Assembly (NCBI GenBank): GCA_003054695.1
Contig: QAZA01000030.1
Span: 19,027 to 83,026 of the forward strand
Direction of reading: 5' to 3'
Length of the DNA stretch: 64,000 nucleotides
From: Verrucomicrobia bacterium LW23
GTDB taxonomy: Bacteria; Verrucomicrobiota; Verrucomicrobiia; Methylacidiphilales; UBA1321
Below the pieces are notes generated by a model. The model had not been told where the DNA came from and ran no database searches. It worked only from the letters and a program-made list of their open reading frames with translations. Position numbers and translations under genes: made by a program. Positions 9,815 through 18,879 of the stretch are shown piece after piece. Position 1 is the stretch's first letter. The number at the start of each line of letters is the position of its first letter.

Positions 9815-10717
9815 CTACAACCCGCTGGGCACGTCCACAAACTCCCACGGCAGGCCGAAGCGCTCGGCCACGTGCTCCGCAAGGGCTTTGACGCCAAAGG
9901 TTTCCGTGGCGTAGTGGCCGCCGTACAGGAGGGTGACGCCGAGCTCGACCGCTGTGCCGAAGCTGTCGTGGCGGCCTTCGCCGGTGACGAAGGTGTCGAT
10001 ACCTTCAGCCGCGACTTCGCGCAGGCTGTTGCCGGCGCCGCCGGTGATGATGCCGATGCGGCGCACGCGGGTGGCGGCGATCGATTCCTCCAGGGTGTCG
10101 CCGGGGCCGGAGGCGTGGACGATGAGGGGCTCGCCGCCCAGGGCAATGCCGAGGCGGTCCAGGAGTTCGTCCAGCGACCAGTCCACCTCCGCGCGGCGGC
10201 CGATTGGCGTGCCCTTCTCCACAAAAAACGGCTGGGGCGAGGGCAGCCCGATGGCGCGGGCCAGCAGGGCGTTGTTGCCCAGCTGGTCGTGGGCGTCCAG
10301 CGGCAGGTGGCTGCTAAAGACGGCGAGGTTGGCGTCCAGGCAAGTGCGGGCTTTGCGGAAGGCCGCGCCGGTGCACGGGCCGCCGGCGCTCCACAGCATA
10401 CCGTGGTGGACGAGGAGCAGATCCGCCCCCGTGGAGGCGGTGCGTTGCAGCACGCGCTCGTGGCTGTCCACGGCGGCGGCAATGCGGGTGACGGTGCCGG
10501 TGCGATTCTCCATCTGCAACCCGTTGTGCGCGCCGGGGTAATCGCCAATCTCCCTGTGCTTCAGCAGGTGCGACATGTAGTCGGCGATCTCCTCCAGCGG
10601 CACGGTGTGCGGCACGGAGACGCCGGCGGGGGCGGGAGCAAGACTGTCCGAAGCGGCGACGACGGGCGCGTCGGCTGCTGCTGGTGCGTCAGGCGGGGAA
10701 AGCAGGGTGGCGTTCAT
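9815..10717 (-). CDS. Nif3-like dinuclear metal centre protein (YbgI/GTP cyclohydrolase I type 2 homolog)
   Basis: Member of the Nif3/YbgI family, which forms toroidal hexamers with a dinuclear metal site; the true substrate is uncertain across the family. Visible metal-ligand motifs are LLLVHHGMLW, SSHLPLDAHDQLGNN and, near the C-terminus, GEGRHDSF with GGHYATE. The ATG at 10717 is chosen; an in-frame ATG at 10750 would add 11 residues. An Ala/Pro-rich stretch of about 40 residues precedes the conserved domain. It diverges from dinB. Confidence 0.88.
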   Translation of the reverse strand: MNATLLSPPDAPAAADAPVVAASDSLAPAPAGVSVPHTVPLEEIADYMSHLLKHREIGDYPGAHNGLQMENRTGTVTRIAAAVDSHERVLQRTASTGADLLLVHHGMLWSAGGPCTGAAFRKARTCLDANLAVFSSHLPLDAHDQLGNNALLARAIGLPSPQPFFVEKGTPIGRRAEVDWSLDELLDRLGIALGGEPLIVHASGPGDTLEESIAATRVRRIGIITGGAGNSLREVAAEGIDTFVTGEGRHDSFGTAVELGVTLLYGGHYATETFGVKALAEHVAERFGLPWEFVDVPSGL

Positions 10718-10750
10718 GGACGGCGGAAAAGGGCGGCGTTGAAGGGACAA

Positions 10751-11064
10751 TGCGACTGGAGAGAAACAGGACGGCGGCGCCGGGCCGCGCGGTGCTGAGC
10801 TGTGCTGTGCTGTGCGGCGTTCGCTATGCTTGCGGCACTTTAACTACAGCACATAACATACAGCATTGCCGTTGGCGACGCCACACGGGAATTTCATATC
10901 TGGAAGCAGGAGCAACGGCTGGGAAAGCGGTCGGTAATGAAGTGATCGCGCAATCGCATGGCCTTGCAACTTTCCACTGGCGGGACGGACAAAAAGCAGT
11001 AAACTCACAAGGTGAACCAGTGATCCCTCCCCATCCCCTCCCCCGCCCTTTCCTCCTCTCCATC
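10751..11064. other. Divergent intergenic region upstream of dinB
   Basis: 314 bp between the Nif3-like gene and dinB without a convincing gene. No LexA-type operator was recognised. The last ~40 nt before the dinB ATG (11024-11064) are almost entirely C and T, with no Shine-Dalgarno sequence. Confidence 0.5.
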
Positions 11065-12144
11065 ATGCGCAAAATCATCCACCTGGATATGGATTGCTTC
11101 TACGCCGCGGTGGAGATGCGCGAGCGGCCGGAGCTGGCGGGGCTGCCCATCGCGGTGGGCGGCGGCAGCAAGCGCGGCGTCATTTGCACGTGCAATTACA
11201 AGGCGCGCCAGTATGGGGTGCGCAGCGCCATGCCCGGCTTTATGGCGCGGCAGCGGTGTCCGGACCTCGTTTTTCTGCCCGTGCGGTTCGATCTCTACCG
11301 GGCGACATCGCAGGTTATCCGCGCCATCTTTCACCAGTACACACCGCTGGTGGAGCCGCTTTCCCTGGACGAAGCGTACCTGGATGTGACCGACGCGGGG
11401 CGCTACGCGTGGGACATCGCGCGGGAGATCCGCGCGCGCATCCTCAGCGAGACGCAGCTAACCGCCTCGGCCGGTATCGCCCCCAACAAGATGCTGGCCA
11501 AAATTGCCAGCGACTGGCGCAAGCCCAACGGGCAATTTGCCGTGCTGCCGGAGCAAGTGCACGCCTTTATGGCGGCGCTGCCCGTGCGCAAAATCTGGGG
11601 TGTGGGCCCCAAAAGCGCGGAGCGGTTTGCAGCGCGCGGCATCAACACGTGCGGGGATTTACAGAAGCTGACGCTGCCGGAGATGGCCGCTCAGTTTGGC
11701 AAGTGGGGCGAGGAGCTCTATCACCTGTGCCGGGGCGAGGACAACCGCGCCGTGCGCCCGCACCGCATCCGCAAATCGCTCAGCACAGAGAACACGTTCT
11801 TCGACAACCTCACCACCCTGGCGGAGTGCCAGGAGGCGATCGACAAGCTGGGCCGGGAGGTGCTGGACGACCTGCGCGCCAAGGTGCCCGAGCGGCGCAT
11901 CCGCAACGCCTACGTTACCGTCAAGTTCTCCGACTTTACGCGCACCACGCGGCAGTGCGTGTGCACCACGCCTACGCTGGAGATATGGCGCACCCTCCTG
12001 GCCGAGGCCTGGCAGCGCAAGCCGCTCCCCGTGCGCCTTCTCGGCACCGGCGTGCAGTTTGCGGATGATGACAGCGATGAAGATGACGACCACGACAGTG
12101 CGCAGGAGCGACAGGCAGAGTTATTCGCGGCGGACGAAGCTTAG
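11065..12144 (+). CDS. dinB: DNA polymerase IV (Y-family translesion polymerase)
   Basis: Error-prone polymerase that extends past lesions and mismatches. The start chosen (MRKIIHLDMDCFYAAVE) matches the universal N-terminus; upstream in-frame codons are not conserved. Catalytic carboxylates are visible in LDMD (residues 7-10) and SLDEAYLD (D102, E103), and the steric-gate region CFYAAVE is normal. The acidic C-terminus holds QAELFAADEA, a good match to a beta-clamp binding motif. Length 359 residues is typical. The TAG stop lies inside a TTAGAG..CTGTCGACAT sequence that matches the terminal repeat of family B. Confidence 0.96.
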   Translation: MRKIIHLDMDCFYAAVEMRERPELAGLPIAVGGGSKRGVICTCNYKARQYGVRSAMPGFMARQRCPDLVFLPVRFDLYRATSQVIRAIFHQYTPLVEPLSLDEAYLDVTDAGRYAWDIAREIRARILSETQLTASAGIAPNKMLAKIASDWRKPNGQFAVLPEQVHAFMAALPVRKIWGVGPKSAERFAARGINTCGDLQKLTLPEMAAQFGKWGEELYHLCRGEDNRAVRPHRIRKSLSTENTFFDNLTTLAECQEAIDKLGREVLDDLRAKVPERRIRNAYVTVKFSDFTRTTRQCVCTTPTLEIWRTLLAEAWQRKPLPVRLLGTGVQFADDDSDEDDDHDSAQERQAELFAADEA

Positions 12145-12160
12145 AGATTGCTGTCGACAT
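12139..12160. repeat. Partial family B terminus at the dinB stop codon
   Basis: The sequence GCTTAGAGATTGCTGTCGACAT at the end of dinB closely matches the family B terminus at 7241-7260, with a small insertion. The dinB stop codon TAG is part of it. The following ~25 bp keep some resemblance to the family B interior, then the likeness is lost. Confidence 0.5.
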
Positions 12161-12454
12161 GCGGCTATCGTGGCGAAAGCCCCCCTTTGAGCTGAAATGT
12201 AACCACGGATTACACGGATTGCACGGAGGGGATATGGAAAGATAGCTGCGCGCACATCCTCCACGGTATCAATGGCATAGGAAGGCACAGCCTTAGCAAT
12301 CTCGCAATCCGGAACATCAACGCCCGGGCCAGCATCCGCAAGCTTCGCGCGAGTCGCCTGTCCGCTGCGCATCTATACGCCCGCATACTTTCCACAGATT
12401 CACCCCTATTTGGGCCTTGAGCTTACCGGGCGGGCGCGGTATCTTCCGCTTTTT
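12145..12454. other. Intergenic region with repeat debris and a possible gene remnant
   Basis: No intact gene. It contains the family B fragment, a TAACCACGGATTACACGG-type half repeat near 12200-12230 (family D), and on the minus strand (about 12240-12372) a coding-like stretch ending SYAIDTVEDVRAAI. That stretch faintly resembles the C-terminus of HAD-type phosphatases and may be a decayed gene end. The last part should hold the glmS promoter. Confidence 0.35.
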
Positions 12455-14299
12455 ATGTGCGGAATCGTTGCTTACATCGGTAAAAAAGAGGCGCAACCCC
12501 TTCTCCTGGATGGCCTCAGACGCCTGGAATACCGTGGCTACGACAGCAGCGGTCTGGCCATCCTCAACGGCTCCCTGCACGTCTCCAAAAAGGTCGGCCG
12601 CATCTCCAACCTGGAGGAGTGCCTGAGCGGCGCGCCTCTCTCGGGCACCATCGGCATCAGCCACACCCGCTGGGCCACGCATGGCGAGCCCAACGACACC
12701 AATGCCCACCCGCACCTGGACAACCGCAAAAAGCTCGCCCTCGTCCACAACGGCGTTGTGGAAAACTACCAGGCGCTCAAGCGCAAGCTCGTCGCCGCCG
12801 GCCATACGTTCGAGTCCGAGACAGATACCGAGATCCTCGCGCACCTCGTCGGCAGCATGTACGACAGCCTGCCCGCCTCTACCCCGCACCGGCTGGAGAC
12901 CGCGCTGAAGCTGGCCCTGAAGCAAGTGCAGGGCACCTACGGCGTGGCCGTGGTGCATGCGGACGAGCCCGACGTGCTGGTAGGCGCCCGCCGCGGCAGC
13001 CCACTGGTCCTCGGCATTGGCCAGGACGAACACTTTCTGGCCAGCGACGTCTCCGCCATCGTGGCCCATACGCAGAAGGTGGTGTACCTCAAGGACTTCG
13101 ACCTCATTACCCTTACCGGCAACTCCTTTACCATCAAGTCCATTACGGACAAGCCGTCGGAGTTCCAGATCTCCGAGGTCGACTACCGCACGGAGGACGC
13201 GGAGCTCGGCTCCTTCCCCCACTTCATGCTCAAGGAGATCTTTGAGCAGCCCACGTCCATCCAGAACGCCGTGCGCGGCCGCCTGAACGCCGAGGAAGCC
13301 AGCGCCGTGCTCGGCGGCCTCAACATGTCGCCGCAGGAGCTTCGCGAGGTGGAACGCATTGTCATCACCGCGTGCGGCACCGCGCTGCACGCCGGCATTG
13401 TGGGCGAGCACATTATCGAGAGCCTCGCGCACATCCCCGTGGAGATCGACTTTGCCAGCGAGTTCCGCTACCGCAACTGCCCGATGGACCGCCGCACCCT
13501 GGTCATCGTCGTCAGCCAAAGCGGCGAGACGGCCGACACCCTGGGCGCCCTGCGCGAGGCGCGCCGGCGCGGCTACCGCGTGCTGGGCATCTGCAACAAC
13601 GTCGGCAGCACCATTGCGCGCGAGACGGACGGCGGTGTGTACATGCACGCCGGCCCGGAGATCGGCGTGGCCGCAACCAAGTCGTTCACCTCGCAGGTCA
13701 CCATATTTGCGCTGCTGGGTCTGCTGCTCGGACGCATGCGTTTCCTCAGCTTTACCCAGGGCTCGGAGTTCATCAAGGGGCTGGAGGCGCTGCCGGATCA
13801 GATCACCAAGCTGCTGAAGCAGGCCGACAAAATCCGCGCCATTGCGGACAAGTACAAGAGTGTGAAGAGCATGCTCTACTTTGGCCGCAACGTGCAGTAC
13901 GGCGTGGCCATGGAAGGCGCGCTTAAGATGAAGGAGATCAGCTACATCCACGCCGAAGGCTACCCGGCCGCGGAGCTTAAGCACGGCGTCATCGCGATGA
14001 TCGATCACCATACGCCCAGCATCTTCATCGTCCCCAACGACAGCCTGCGCAACAAAAACATCAGCACCATGCAGGAGGTGAAAGCGCGCAAGGGCCCCAT
14101 CATCGCCATCGCCACCGAGGGCGATGAAGATGTCGCCGCCATCGCCGACGACACCATCTTCGTCCCCGCCGCCCACGAGTGCCTCCTGCCCATCCTCGCC
14201 GTCGTGCCCCTGCAGCTCTTCAGCTACTACACCGCCGTGCTGCTGAATCGCGACGTGGACAAGCCGCGCAACCTGGCCAAAAGCGTTACGGTGGAGTAG
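12455..14299 (+). CDS. glmS: Glutamine-fructose-6-phosphate aminotransferase (isomerizing)
   Basis: Makes glucosamine-6-phosphate from fructose-6-phosphate and glutamine, the first committed step to UDP-GlcNAc for peptidoglycan and LPS. The chosen start gives MCGIVAYIG, exposing the catalytic N-terminal cysteine after Met removal; an upstream ATG would block it. The class II glutaminase domain (EYRGYDSSG, HTRWATHG) is followed by two SIS domains (SQSGETADT, VAATKSFTSQ) and the terminal DKPRNLAKSVTVE. At 614 residues it is full length. No glmS ribozyme-like leader was recognised. Confidence 0.97.
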   Translation: MCGIVAYIGKKEAQPLLLDGLRRLEYRGYDSSGLAILNGSLHVSKKVGRISNLEECLSGAPLSGTIGISHTRWATHGEPNDTNAHPHLDNRKKLALVHNGVVENYQALKRKLVAAGHTFESETDTEILAHLVGSMYDSLPASTPHRLETALKLALKQVQGTYGVAVVHADEPDVLVGARRGSPLVLGIGQDEHFLASDVSAIVAHTQKVVYLKDFDLITLTGNSFTIKSITDKPSEFQISEVDYRTEDAELGSFPHFMLKEIFEQPTSIQNAVRGRLNAEEASAVLGGLNMSPQELREVERIVITACGTALHAGIVGEHIIESLAHIPVEIDFASEFRYRNCPMDRRTLVIVVSQSGETADTLGALREARRRGYRVLGICNNVGSTIARETDGGVYMHAGPEIGVAATKSFTSQVTIFALLGLLLGRMRFLSFTQGSEFIKGLEALPDQITKLLKQADKIRAIADKYKSVKSMLYFGRNVQYGVAMEGALKMKEISYIHAEGYPAAELKHGVIAMIDHHTPSIFIVPNDSLRNKNISTMQEVKARKGPIIAIATEGDEDVAAIADDTIFVPAAHECLLPILAVVPLQLFSYYTAVLLNRDVDKPRNLAKSVTVE

Positions 14300-14332
14300 G
14301 GGCGGGGAAAGGCCCCCGCTCCCACATCCCAC

Positions 14333-14621
14333 CTACCGGCGCAGATCTCCCTCCGAAAATTCCTGCAGGCTTTGCTCCACGGATCTATCCGTGGGCAGCA
14401 CCACAACCTTGCCCGTGCGGCGCAGGACGAAGATGGGGCCGGCGCTGACCTGGTGCTCGGTGGTGCGGGGGCCGAGGGTGTGGCGGGAGTTGTAGTAGAC
14501 GACGAAGCCCATGGTGCTCCTCTTCGCCGCCGAGGACAAGCTCGACGAGGCTGTCGCGTTGCCATTCGTCGAGGGGATTGGACGCGATTTGTCTTGCCTC
14601 GGTCAGGTCCATCCGTGCCAT
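14333..14621 (-). pseudogene. Small gene split between two frames (frameshift or overlapping ORFs)
   Basis: On the minus strand an ATG at 14621 opens a frame reading MARMDLTEARQIASNP..., which looks coding for about 34 residues (to GGEE) and then becomes Pro/Arg/His-rich and out-of-frame in character. The coding signal continues in another frame as MGFVVYYNSRHTLG...VLPTDRSVEQSLQEFSEGD down to 14333. Joined, they would make one protein of about 95 residues. Alternatives are two overlapping small genes, with the second starting at the internal ATG or a TTG, a sequencing error, or programmed frameshifting. The function is not recognised. Confidence 0.45.
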
Positions 14622-14753
14622 TGTACATTATGCTGCAAAACCGTCAACGCATCTATTGATGTGTAAGACACTCTGCCGCAGAGAGTAACAATTATAAGGC
14701 GCGCTACTTTCCCGCTGGATTTCTCCGGCTGGATGCGCTACACTGCTTCTCCA

Positions 14754-16502
14754 ATGAATGAGGTTGCGCTTTCGCACCTCCCCTTCTCGTTGTGTCCATG
14801 GATGGGGTCTGGACACCTGTTGCTTGCCTCAGGGGATAGTGCGGTCGGGCTGACGATCCTGCTGATCTGCATCTCCGCCGCCGCCGGCCTTGCGCTGGGC
14901 GAGTTACGGGTGCTGAGCATCCACCTGGGCATTGCCGGCGCGTTGTTTGCGGGCATTCTGGTGGCGCATTTCGGCAAGCAGTGGGCGATGGTGGCAGATC
15001 CGGCCATCCTTGGGTTTTTGCGGGAGTTTGGGCTGATTCTTTTCGTTTACACTATCGGCATACAGGTCGGCCCCGGCTTCTTTAACTCGTTGCGCAAGCA
15101 AGGGATACAGCTGAATTTGCTGAGTGCGGCGGTTGTTTTGCTGGGCGCCGCGTGCGCGTGGGCGATGAGTGTGCTGCTCTCCATCGACATGGCGGCGATG
15201 GCCGGCATTTTCTCCGGTGCCACCACCAACACGCCGTCGCTGGGTGCGGTGCAGGAGGCGATCAAGACGTTGCCGACACTGCGCAGCGGACTGACGCCCG
15301 AGGTAGCCGCGCTGGGCTATGCGGTGGCGTATCCCTTTGGCATTGTGGGTATTTTGCTGACGATGGTGCTGATTCGCCAGCTGTTTAAGGTGGACTGCGC
15401 CGCAGAGGCCGCCGTGCTGGAGAACGAAAGCAAGGGCAACGCCGATGATCAGGTAGACCGCGTGACGCTGCGCGTGGCAAACGAGAACCTGGCGGGCCTG
15501 CCCGTGGAGAAGATCCCCGGCATCCGCGCGCTTGGCGTCGTCGTGTCGCGCATTCGCCGCAACGGGCAGACGGAACAGCACATCGCCACGCCGGAAACCA
15601 TTCTGCACGAGGGAGATCTGATTGTCGTGGTGGGCAAGAAAGCCGCGCTGCGCGAGATGACCCTGATTGTGGGGGAGGTGAGCTCCGAGGACCTCTTCAC
15701 CTCGCCCGGGGAGCTCACCATCCGCCGCCTGGTGGTTACCCGCAAGGAGGTGCTGGGCGACACGCTGGGCGAACTGGCTTTGACGCAACGCTTTGGCATT
15801 ACCGTAACGCGGGTGCTGCGCTCCGAGATTGTGCTGCCCGCCACGCCGGAGCTTGCCGTGCAGTTTGGCGACGTGCTGCATGTGGTCGGACCGGAAAAGG
15901 GCATTGCGGAGGCGTCCGCGCAGGTGGGTAACTCGGCAAAGCTGCTTAACTCCACCAACTTTATCGCCGTGTTTGTGGGTATTGCGCTGGGTGTCATTAT
16001 CGGCTCGGTGCCCATTCACCTGCCGGGAATGCCGGCGGCGGTTAAGCTGGGCCTGGCGGGCGGGCCGCTGCTGGCGGCGATTGTGCTGAGCTGGGTGGGA
16101 CGCATCGGCCCGCTGGTGTGGTACATGCCCGCCACGGCCAACGCCGCCCTGCGCGAGTTTGGCATTGTGCTCTTTCTCGCCTGTGTGGGGCTGAAGGCCG
16201 GCGACAAGTTCTTTGAGCTGCTGGCCGGCGGCAACGGCCTTCTCTGGATGGCCGCGGGCGCCGTGGTGACGCTGGTGCCTCTGCTGCTGGTAGGCTTCTT
16301 TGCCCGCCTGGTGCTGAAGATGAACTTTATGAACGTGTGCGGCCTGCTGGCGGGCAGCATGACGGACCCGCCCGCGCTGGCCTTTGCCGGCACGCTCACC
16401 GGCTCCAGCACGCCGTCCATCGCCTACGCCACCATCTATCCCCTCACCATGATGCTCCGCATCCTGAGCGCGCAAATGCTGGTGCTGCTGTTTTGCAGGT
16501 GA
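14754..16502 (+). CDS. AspT/YidE/YbjL-type permease with two RCK_C domains
   Basis: Putative secondary transporter of the AspT family (aspartate:alanine exchanger and relatives). Two blocks of about five hydrophobic helices (residues ~20-225 and ~405-580) flank a cytoplasmic region with two TrkA-C/RCK_C-like domains (LAGLPVEKIPGIRALG... and LGELALTQRFGITVTR...DVLHVVGPE). The duplicated membrane motif with GATTNTPSLGAVQEA and GSMTDPPALAFA is typical of the family. Either ATG (14733 or 14754) could start it; 14754 gives 582 residues. The substrate cannot be told from sequence. Confidence 0.85.
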   Translation: MNEVALSHLPFSLCPWMGSGHLLLASGDSAVGLTILLICISAAAGLALGELRVLSIHLGIAGALFAGILVAHFGKQWAMVADPAILGFLREFGLILFVYTIGIQVGPGFFNSLRKQGIQLNLLSAAVVLLGAACAWAMSVLLSIDMAAMAGIFSGATTNTPSLGAVQEAIKTLPTLRSGLTPEVAALGYAVAYPFGIVGILLTMVLIRQLFKVDCAAEAAVLENESKGNADDQVDRVTLRVANENLAGLPVEKIPGIRALGVVVSRIRRNGQTEQHIATPETILHEGDLIVVVGKKAALREMTLIVGEVSSEDLFTSPGELTIRRLVVTRKEVLGDTLGELALTQRFGITVTRVLRSEIVLPATPELAVQFGDVLHVVGPEKGIAEASAQVGNSAKLLNSTNFIAVFVGIALGVIIGSVPIHLPGMPAAVKLGLAGGPLLAAIVLSWVGRIGPLVWYMPATANAALREFGIVLFLACVGLKAGDKFFELLAGGNGLLWMAAGAVVTLVPLLLVGFFARLVLKMNFMNVCGLLAGSMTDPPALAFAGTLTGSSTPSIAYATIYPLTMMLRILSAQMLVLLFCR

Positions 16503-16540
16503 ATGGGGGAGCGTATTGCGAACAGATATGCGGCCGCGAC

Positions 16541-16708
16541 TTAGACCCATTATCGGAATAAACCGGTACGTTGGCGGGACGCTTTTGAGCGAGGGCGGCG
16601 TTGAGTCTTCGGTCATGCATTTTTCAGATGCACTCCCTCAGCCTCGCCTTGCCCTCATATCAAAATCGCCTCCACCAATGTACCGGTTTATTCCGACAAT
16701 TGGTCTTA
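16541..16708. repeat. MITE-like inverted-repeat element ending at a stop codon
   Basis: About 168 bp. The outer arms 16541-16569 and 16680-16708 are inverted copies with a few mismatches, and 17 bp (TCGGAATAAACCGGTAC and its complement) are perfect. The interior is also roughly palindromic, with GAGGGC..GGCG-type pairing. The right end supplies the TAA stop of the minus-strand SDR gene (16706-16708). A related terminus, GACCAATT followed by CG, begins directly after the stop at 20504. Confidence 0.7.
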
Positions 16709-17731
16709 CTCAAACTTCTTGCCGCGATCTTCCGGCACGATGCGGCGCAGCGTGTAGATATCGCCGCGCAGGTCCTGGCGGAAGGCGGCGAGGTTTTGCC
16801 ATGGGTCCCACTGGGCGCTGAGGAGTTTGCCCGTGATGCCGTTGCTCTCCGTAGAGGCGAGCCAGGCGCAGAGGGCGGCGCCTACGGAGGGGTCGGTGGT
16901 GCCGCCTTCTTCCATCCAGTGGACGTTTTTGGCGTGGTAGGCTTCGCCGGCTTTCTCGGGGCCGGCGTCGACGACTTCCTGCATCATCCGGGTGCGCATG
17001 GCGCCGGGAGCCACGGCGTTCACGTCGATGGCGAACTCGCGCAGCTCCTCAGCCATCGTCTCGGTAATGCGCACAACGGCCGCCTTGCTTGCCGCGTAGG
17101 CGCTGCAGCGCGGCATGGGCGCGGTGGCGCCGCCGCCGGAGAGGCTGATGATTTTGCCTCGCGACGGAGGCGGGGGCGGGAGTGACGTGGCAGGGGCCGT
17201 GCCGGACGGGGGCACGGCTTCCGCCGCCGCGGCTGTGGTGGGCGTGGTGGAGGGCACGGCTCCCACGGCGCCCAGCACGTCCAGCACATCCCCGGCCGCG
17301 GCCTCGGGCGCCGGCTCCAGGGCGTTTTCCTTGAGCAGGGGGATGACTTCGCGGCACATGTTAAGGGTGCCGAACAGGTTGATCTCCACGGCGCGCATCC
17401 AGGCGCCCAGGTTCACGTCCTCAATCCGGCCGATGGGGCCGAGCGTGCCGGCGTTGTTGATGAGCACGTCCACGCCGCCCATGGCCAGCGCGGCCTCACT
17501 CACAAACTGCCTCACCTCCGCCGGGCTGGAGATATCGCACGGGATGCCAAACAGCACGCTGCCCCATGCCTGCTCCGCATGCAGTTCCTTCAGCGTGGCT
17601 GTCAGCTCCTCCCCATTGCGCGAGCAAATGCTGACGGACGCGCCGCCCCGCAGAAATGTCCGCGCGATTTCCTTGCCCAGCCCGTGGCTGGCGCCGGTGA
17701 TGATGACACGCTTGTTGGTGAGGTTGGTCAT
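16706..17731 (-). CDS. SDR-family oxidoreductase with a proline-rich insertion
   Basis: NAD(P)-dependent short-chain dehydrogenase. Visible are the Rossmann motif TGASHGLG (residues 12-19), NNAG (92-95), Ser198 in ISLSGG and the catalytic YAASK (Y212, K216). The 341-residue length exceeds the usual ~250. The excess is mostly an Ala/Pro-rich insertion at about 136-190 between the helix after NLFGTLNMCREVI and the strand RGKIISLSG. A C-terminal extension (WDPWQNLAAFRQDL...) resembles those of some SDRs in sugar or lipid metabolism. The substrate is unknown. Confidence 0.88.
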   Translation of the reverse strand: MTNLTNKRVIITGASHGLGKEIARTFLRGGASVSICSRNGEELTATLKELHAEQAWGSVLFGIPCDISSPAEVRQFVSEAALAMGGVDVLINNAGTLGPIGRIEDVNLGAWMRAVEINLFGTLNMCREVIPLLKENALEPAPEAAAGDVLDVLGAVGAVPSTTPTTAAAAEAVPPSGTAPATSLPPPPPSRGKIISLSGGGATAPMPRCSAYAASKAAVVRITETMAEELREFAIDVNAVAPGAMRTRMMQEVVDAGPEKAGEAYHAKNVHWMEEGGTTDPSVGAALCAWLASTESNGITGKLLSAQWDPWQNLAAFRQDLRGDIYTLRRIVPEDRGKKFE

Positions 17732-17743
17732 GATGCGTCTGGG

Positions 17744-18715
17744 TTAGTCCCGCTTGTCAAAAATCCACGGGTTGGCCTGCAGCCATTGCAGGGTTTTGCC
17801 GATGCCTTGCTGGATGGTGAGCTTCGGCTTCCAGCCGGTGGCCTGCACTTTGGCGGTATCCAGGAAGATGAAGGGGTTGTCGCCCACCCAGCCGCGTTCG
17901 CCGCCGGTAAAGTCCAGGCGCGGGGTAAGGCCGAGGGCGCCGCAGATCCAGCCGATGCTGTCTTTAACCTGGCAGTACTCCGGCGTGCCGAGGTTGTAGA
18001 CCTCGCTGCCGTGTTTGGCGCGGGTGGCGGTGGCCTGGTCCATCACGTGCAGGATGGCGTCCACGCAGTCCTGCACGTAGAGGTAGCTTTTGCGTTGAGA
18101 GCCATCGCCGAGGACGCGGAGGTGGTCCGGGTGGGCAAGGAGCTGCTTGTAGAAGTCGAACACATGGCCGTGGGTGTAGCGCTCGCCCAGGATGGAGACG
18201 AAGCGGAAGATATAGCCCTCCATCTTGTAGCCCTCGCAGTAGGCCTGAATCATCCCCTCGCCCGCCACTTTGCTGGCGGCGTACAGGCTGGTTTGCACGG
18301 GAAAGGGCGCATCCTCGGGCGTGGGGATGGTGGCCGCCTCCCCATACACGCTGCCGGTGCTGCTGAACGCGATGCGTTTGATGCCGTTGGCGCGCATGGC
18401 CTCCAGCACGTTGTGAGTGGCGATGGTATTTTGCTGGAGATCTCGCGCCGGATGGTTCAGACCAAAGCGCACATCCGCATTGGCGGCGAGATGGAACACG
18501 GTATCGCACCCATGCATCGCCGCCGTAAGGGCCTCGGGCTGAAGGTTATCGCCGGAGACGAGCTGGAAATTGCAGTTGCCCGTGGCGCCTTGCAGGAACT
18601 CGTGCTGGCCGGTGGAGAAGTTGTCCCAGCCGACAACGGTATGTCCATCCGCCAGAAGGCGATCCGCAAGCGTGCTGCCGATAAATCCGGCCACACCGGT
18701 AATAAATGCTTTCAT
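17744..18715 (-). CDS. NAD-dependent epimerase/dehydratase (UDP-glucose 4-epimerase-like)
   Basis: Extended SDR enzyme acting on nucleotide sugars. It starts MKAFITGVAGFIGSTLAD with the TGxxGxxG motif, has DNFSTG and SGDN in the cofactor region, SSTGSVYGEA and the catalytic YAASK. The 323-residue length fits the family. The ATG at 18715 is chosen because the Rossmann strand begins right there; upstream residues are low-complexity translation of a purine-rich DNA strand. It lies 12 bp upstream of the SDR gene, so the two probably form one transcript. Confidence 0.9.
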   Translation of the reverse strand: MKAFITGVAGFIGSTLADRLLADGHTVVGWDNFSTGQHEFLQGATGNCNFQLVSGDNLQPEALTAAMHGCDTVFHLAANADVRFGLNHPARDLQQNTIATHNVLEAMRANGIKRIAFSSTGSVYGEAATIPTPEDAPFPVQTSLYAASKVAGEGMIQAYCEGYKMEGYIFRFVSILGERYTHGHVFDFYKQLLAHPDHLRVLGDGSQRKSYLYVQDCVDAILHVMDQATATRAKHGSEVYNLGTPEYCQVKDSIGWICGALGLTPRLDFTGGERGWVGDNPFIFLDTAKVQATGWKPKLTIQQGIGKTLQWLQANPWIFDKRD

Positions 18716-18780
18716 GCAGGGGAGAGGAAAGAGAGATGGAGGGAGAGAAGAGAAGAGCAGGAATGAAAGGAAGGAAGGGA
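18716..18780 (-). promoter_or_regulatory. Long C/U-rich untranslated leader without Shine-Dalgarno
   Basis: Directly upstream of the epimerase start, the coding-strand sequence is C/T over more than 60 nt with only about three purines between 18718 and 18780. No AGGAGG-like element is present. It is the clearest example of a pattern seen before many genes of this window and may bind ribosomal protein S1 or another initiation factor. Confidence 0.5.
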
Positions 18781-18879
18781 CCGAAGATACGGCGCAAACG
18801 GCGCGGATGCGAGGGTTTAAGCCTAAATTCGCCGCAGTTGCAATATCCAACCCGATTTTGCGATGGTGATGGCAAGCCT

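Noticed and set aside
10751..11064. LexA operator upstream of dinB
   Set aside because: ACAGCACATAACATACAGC-like sequence is present but lacks proper dyad symmetry.
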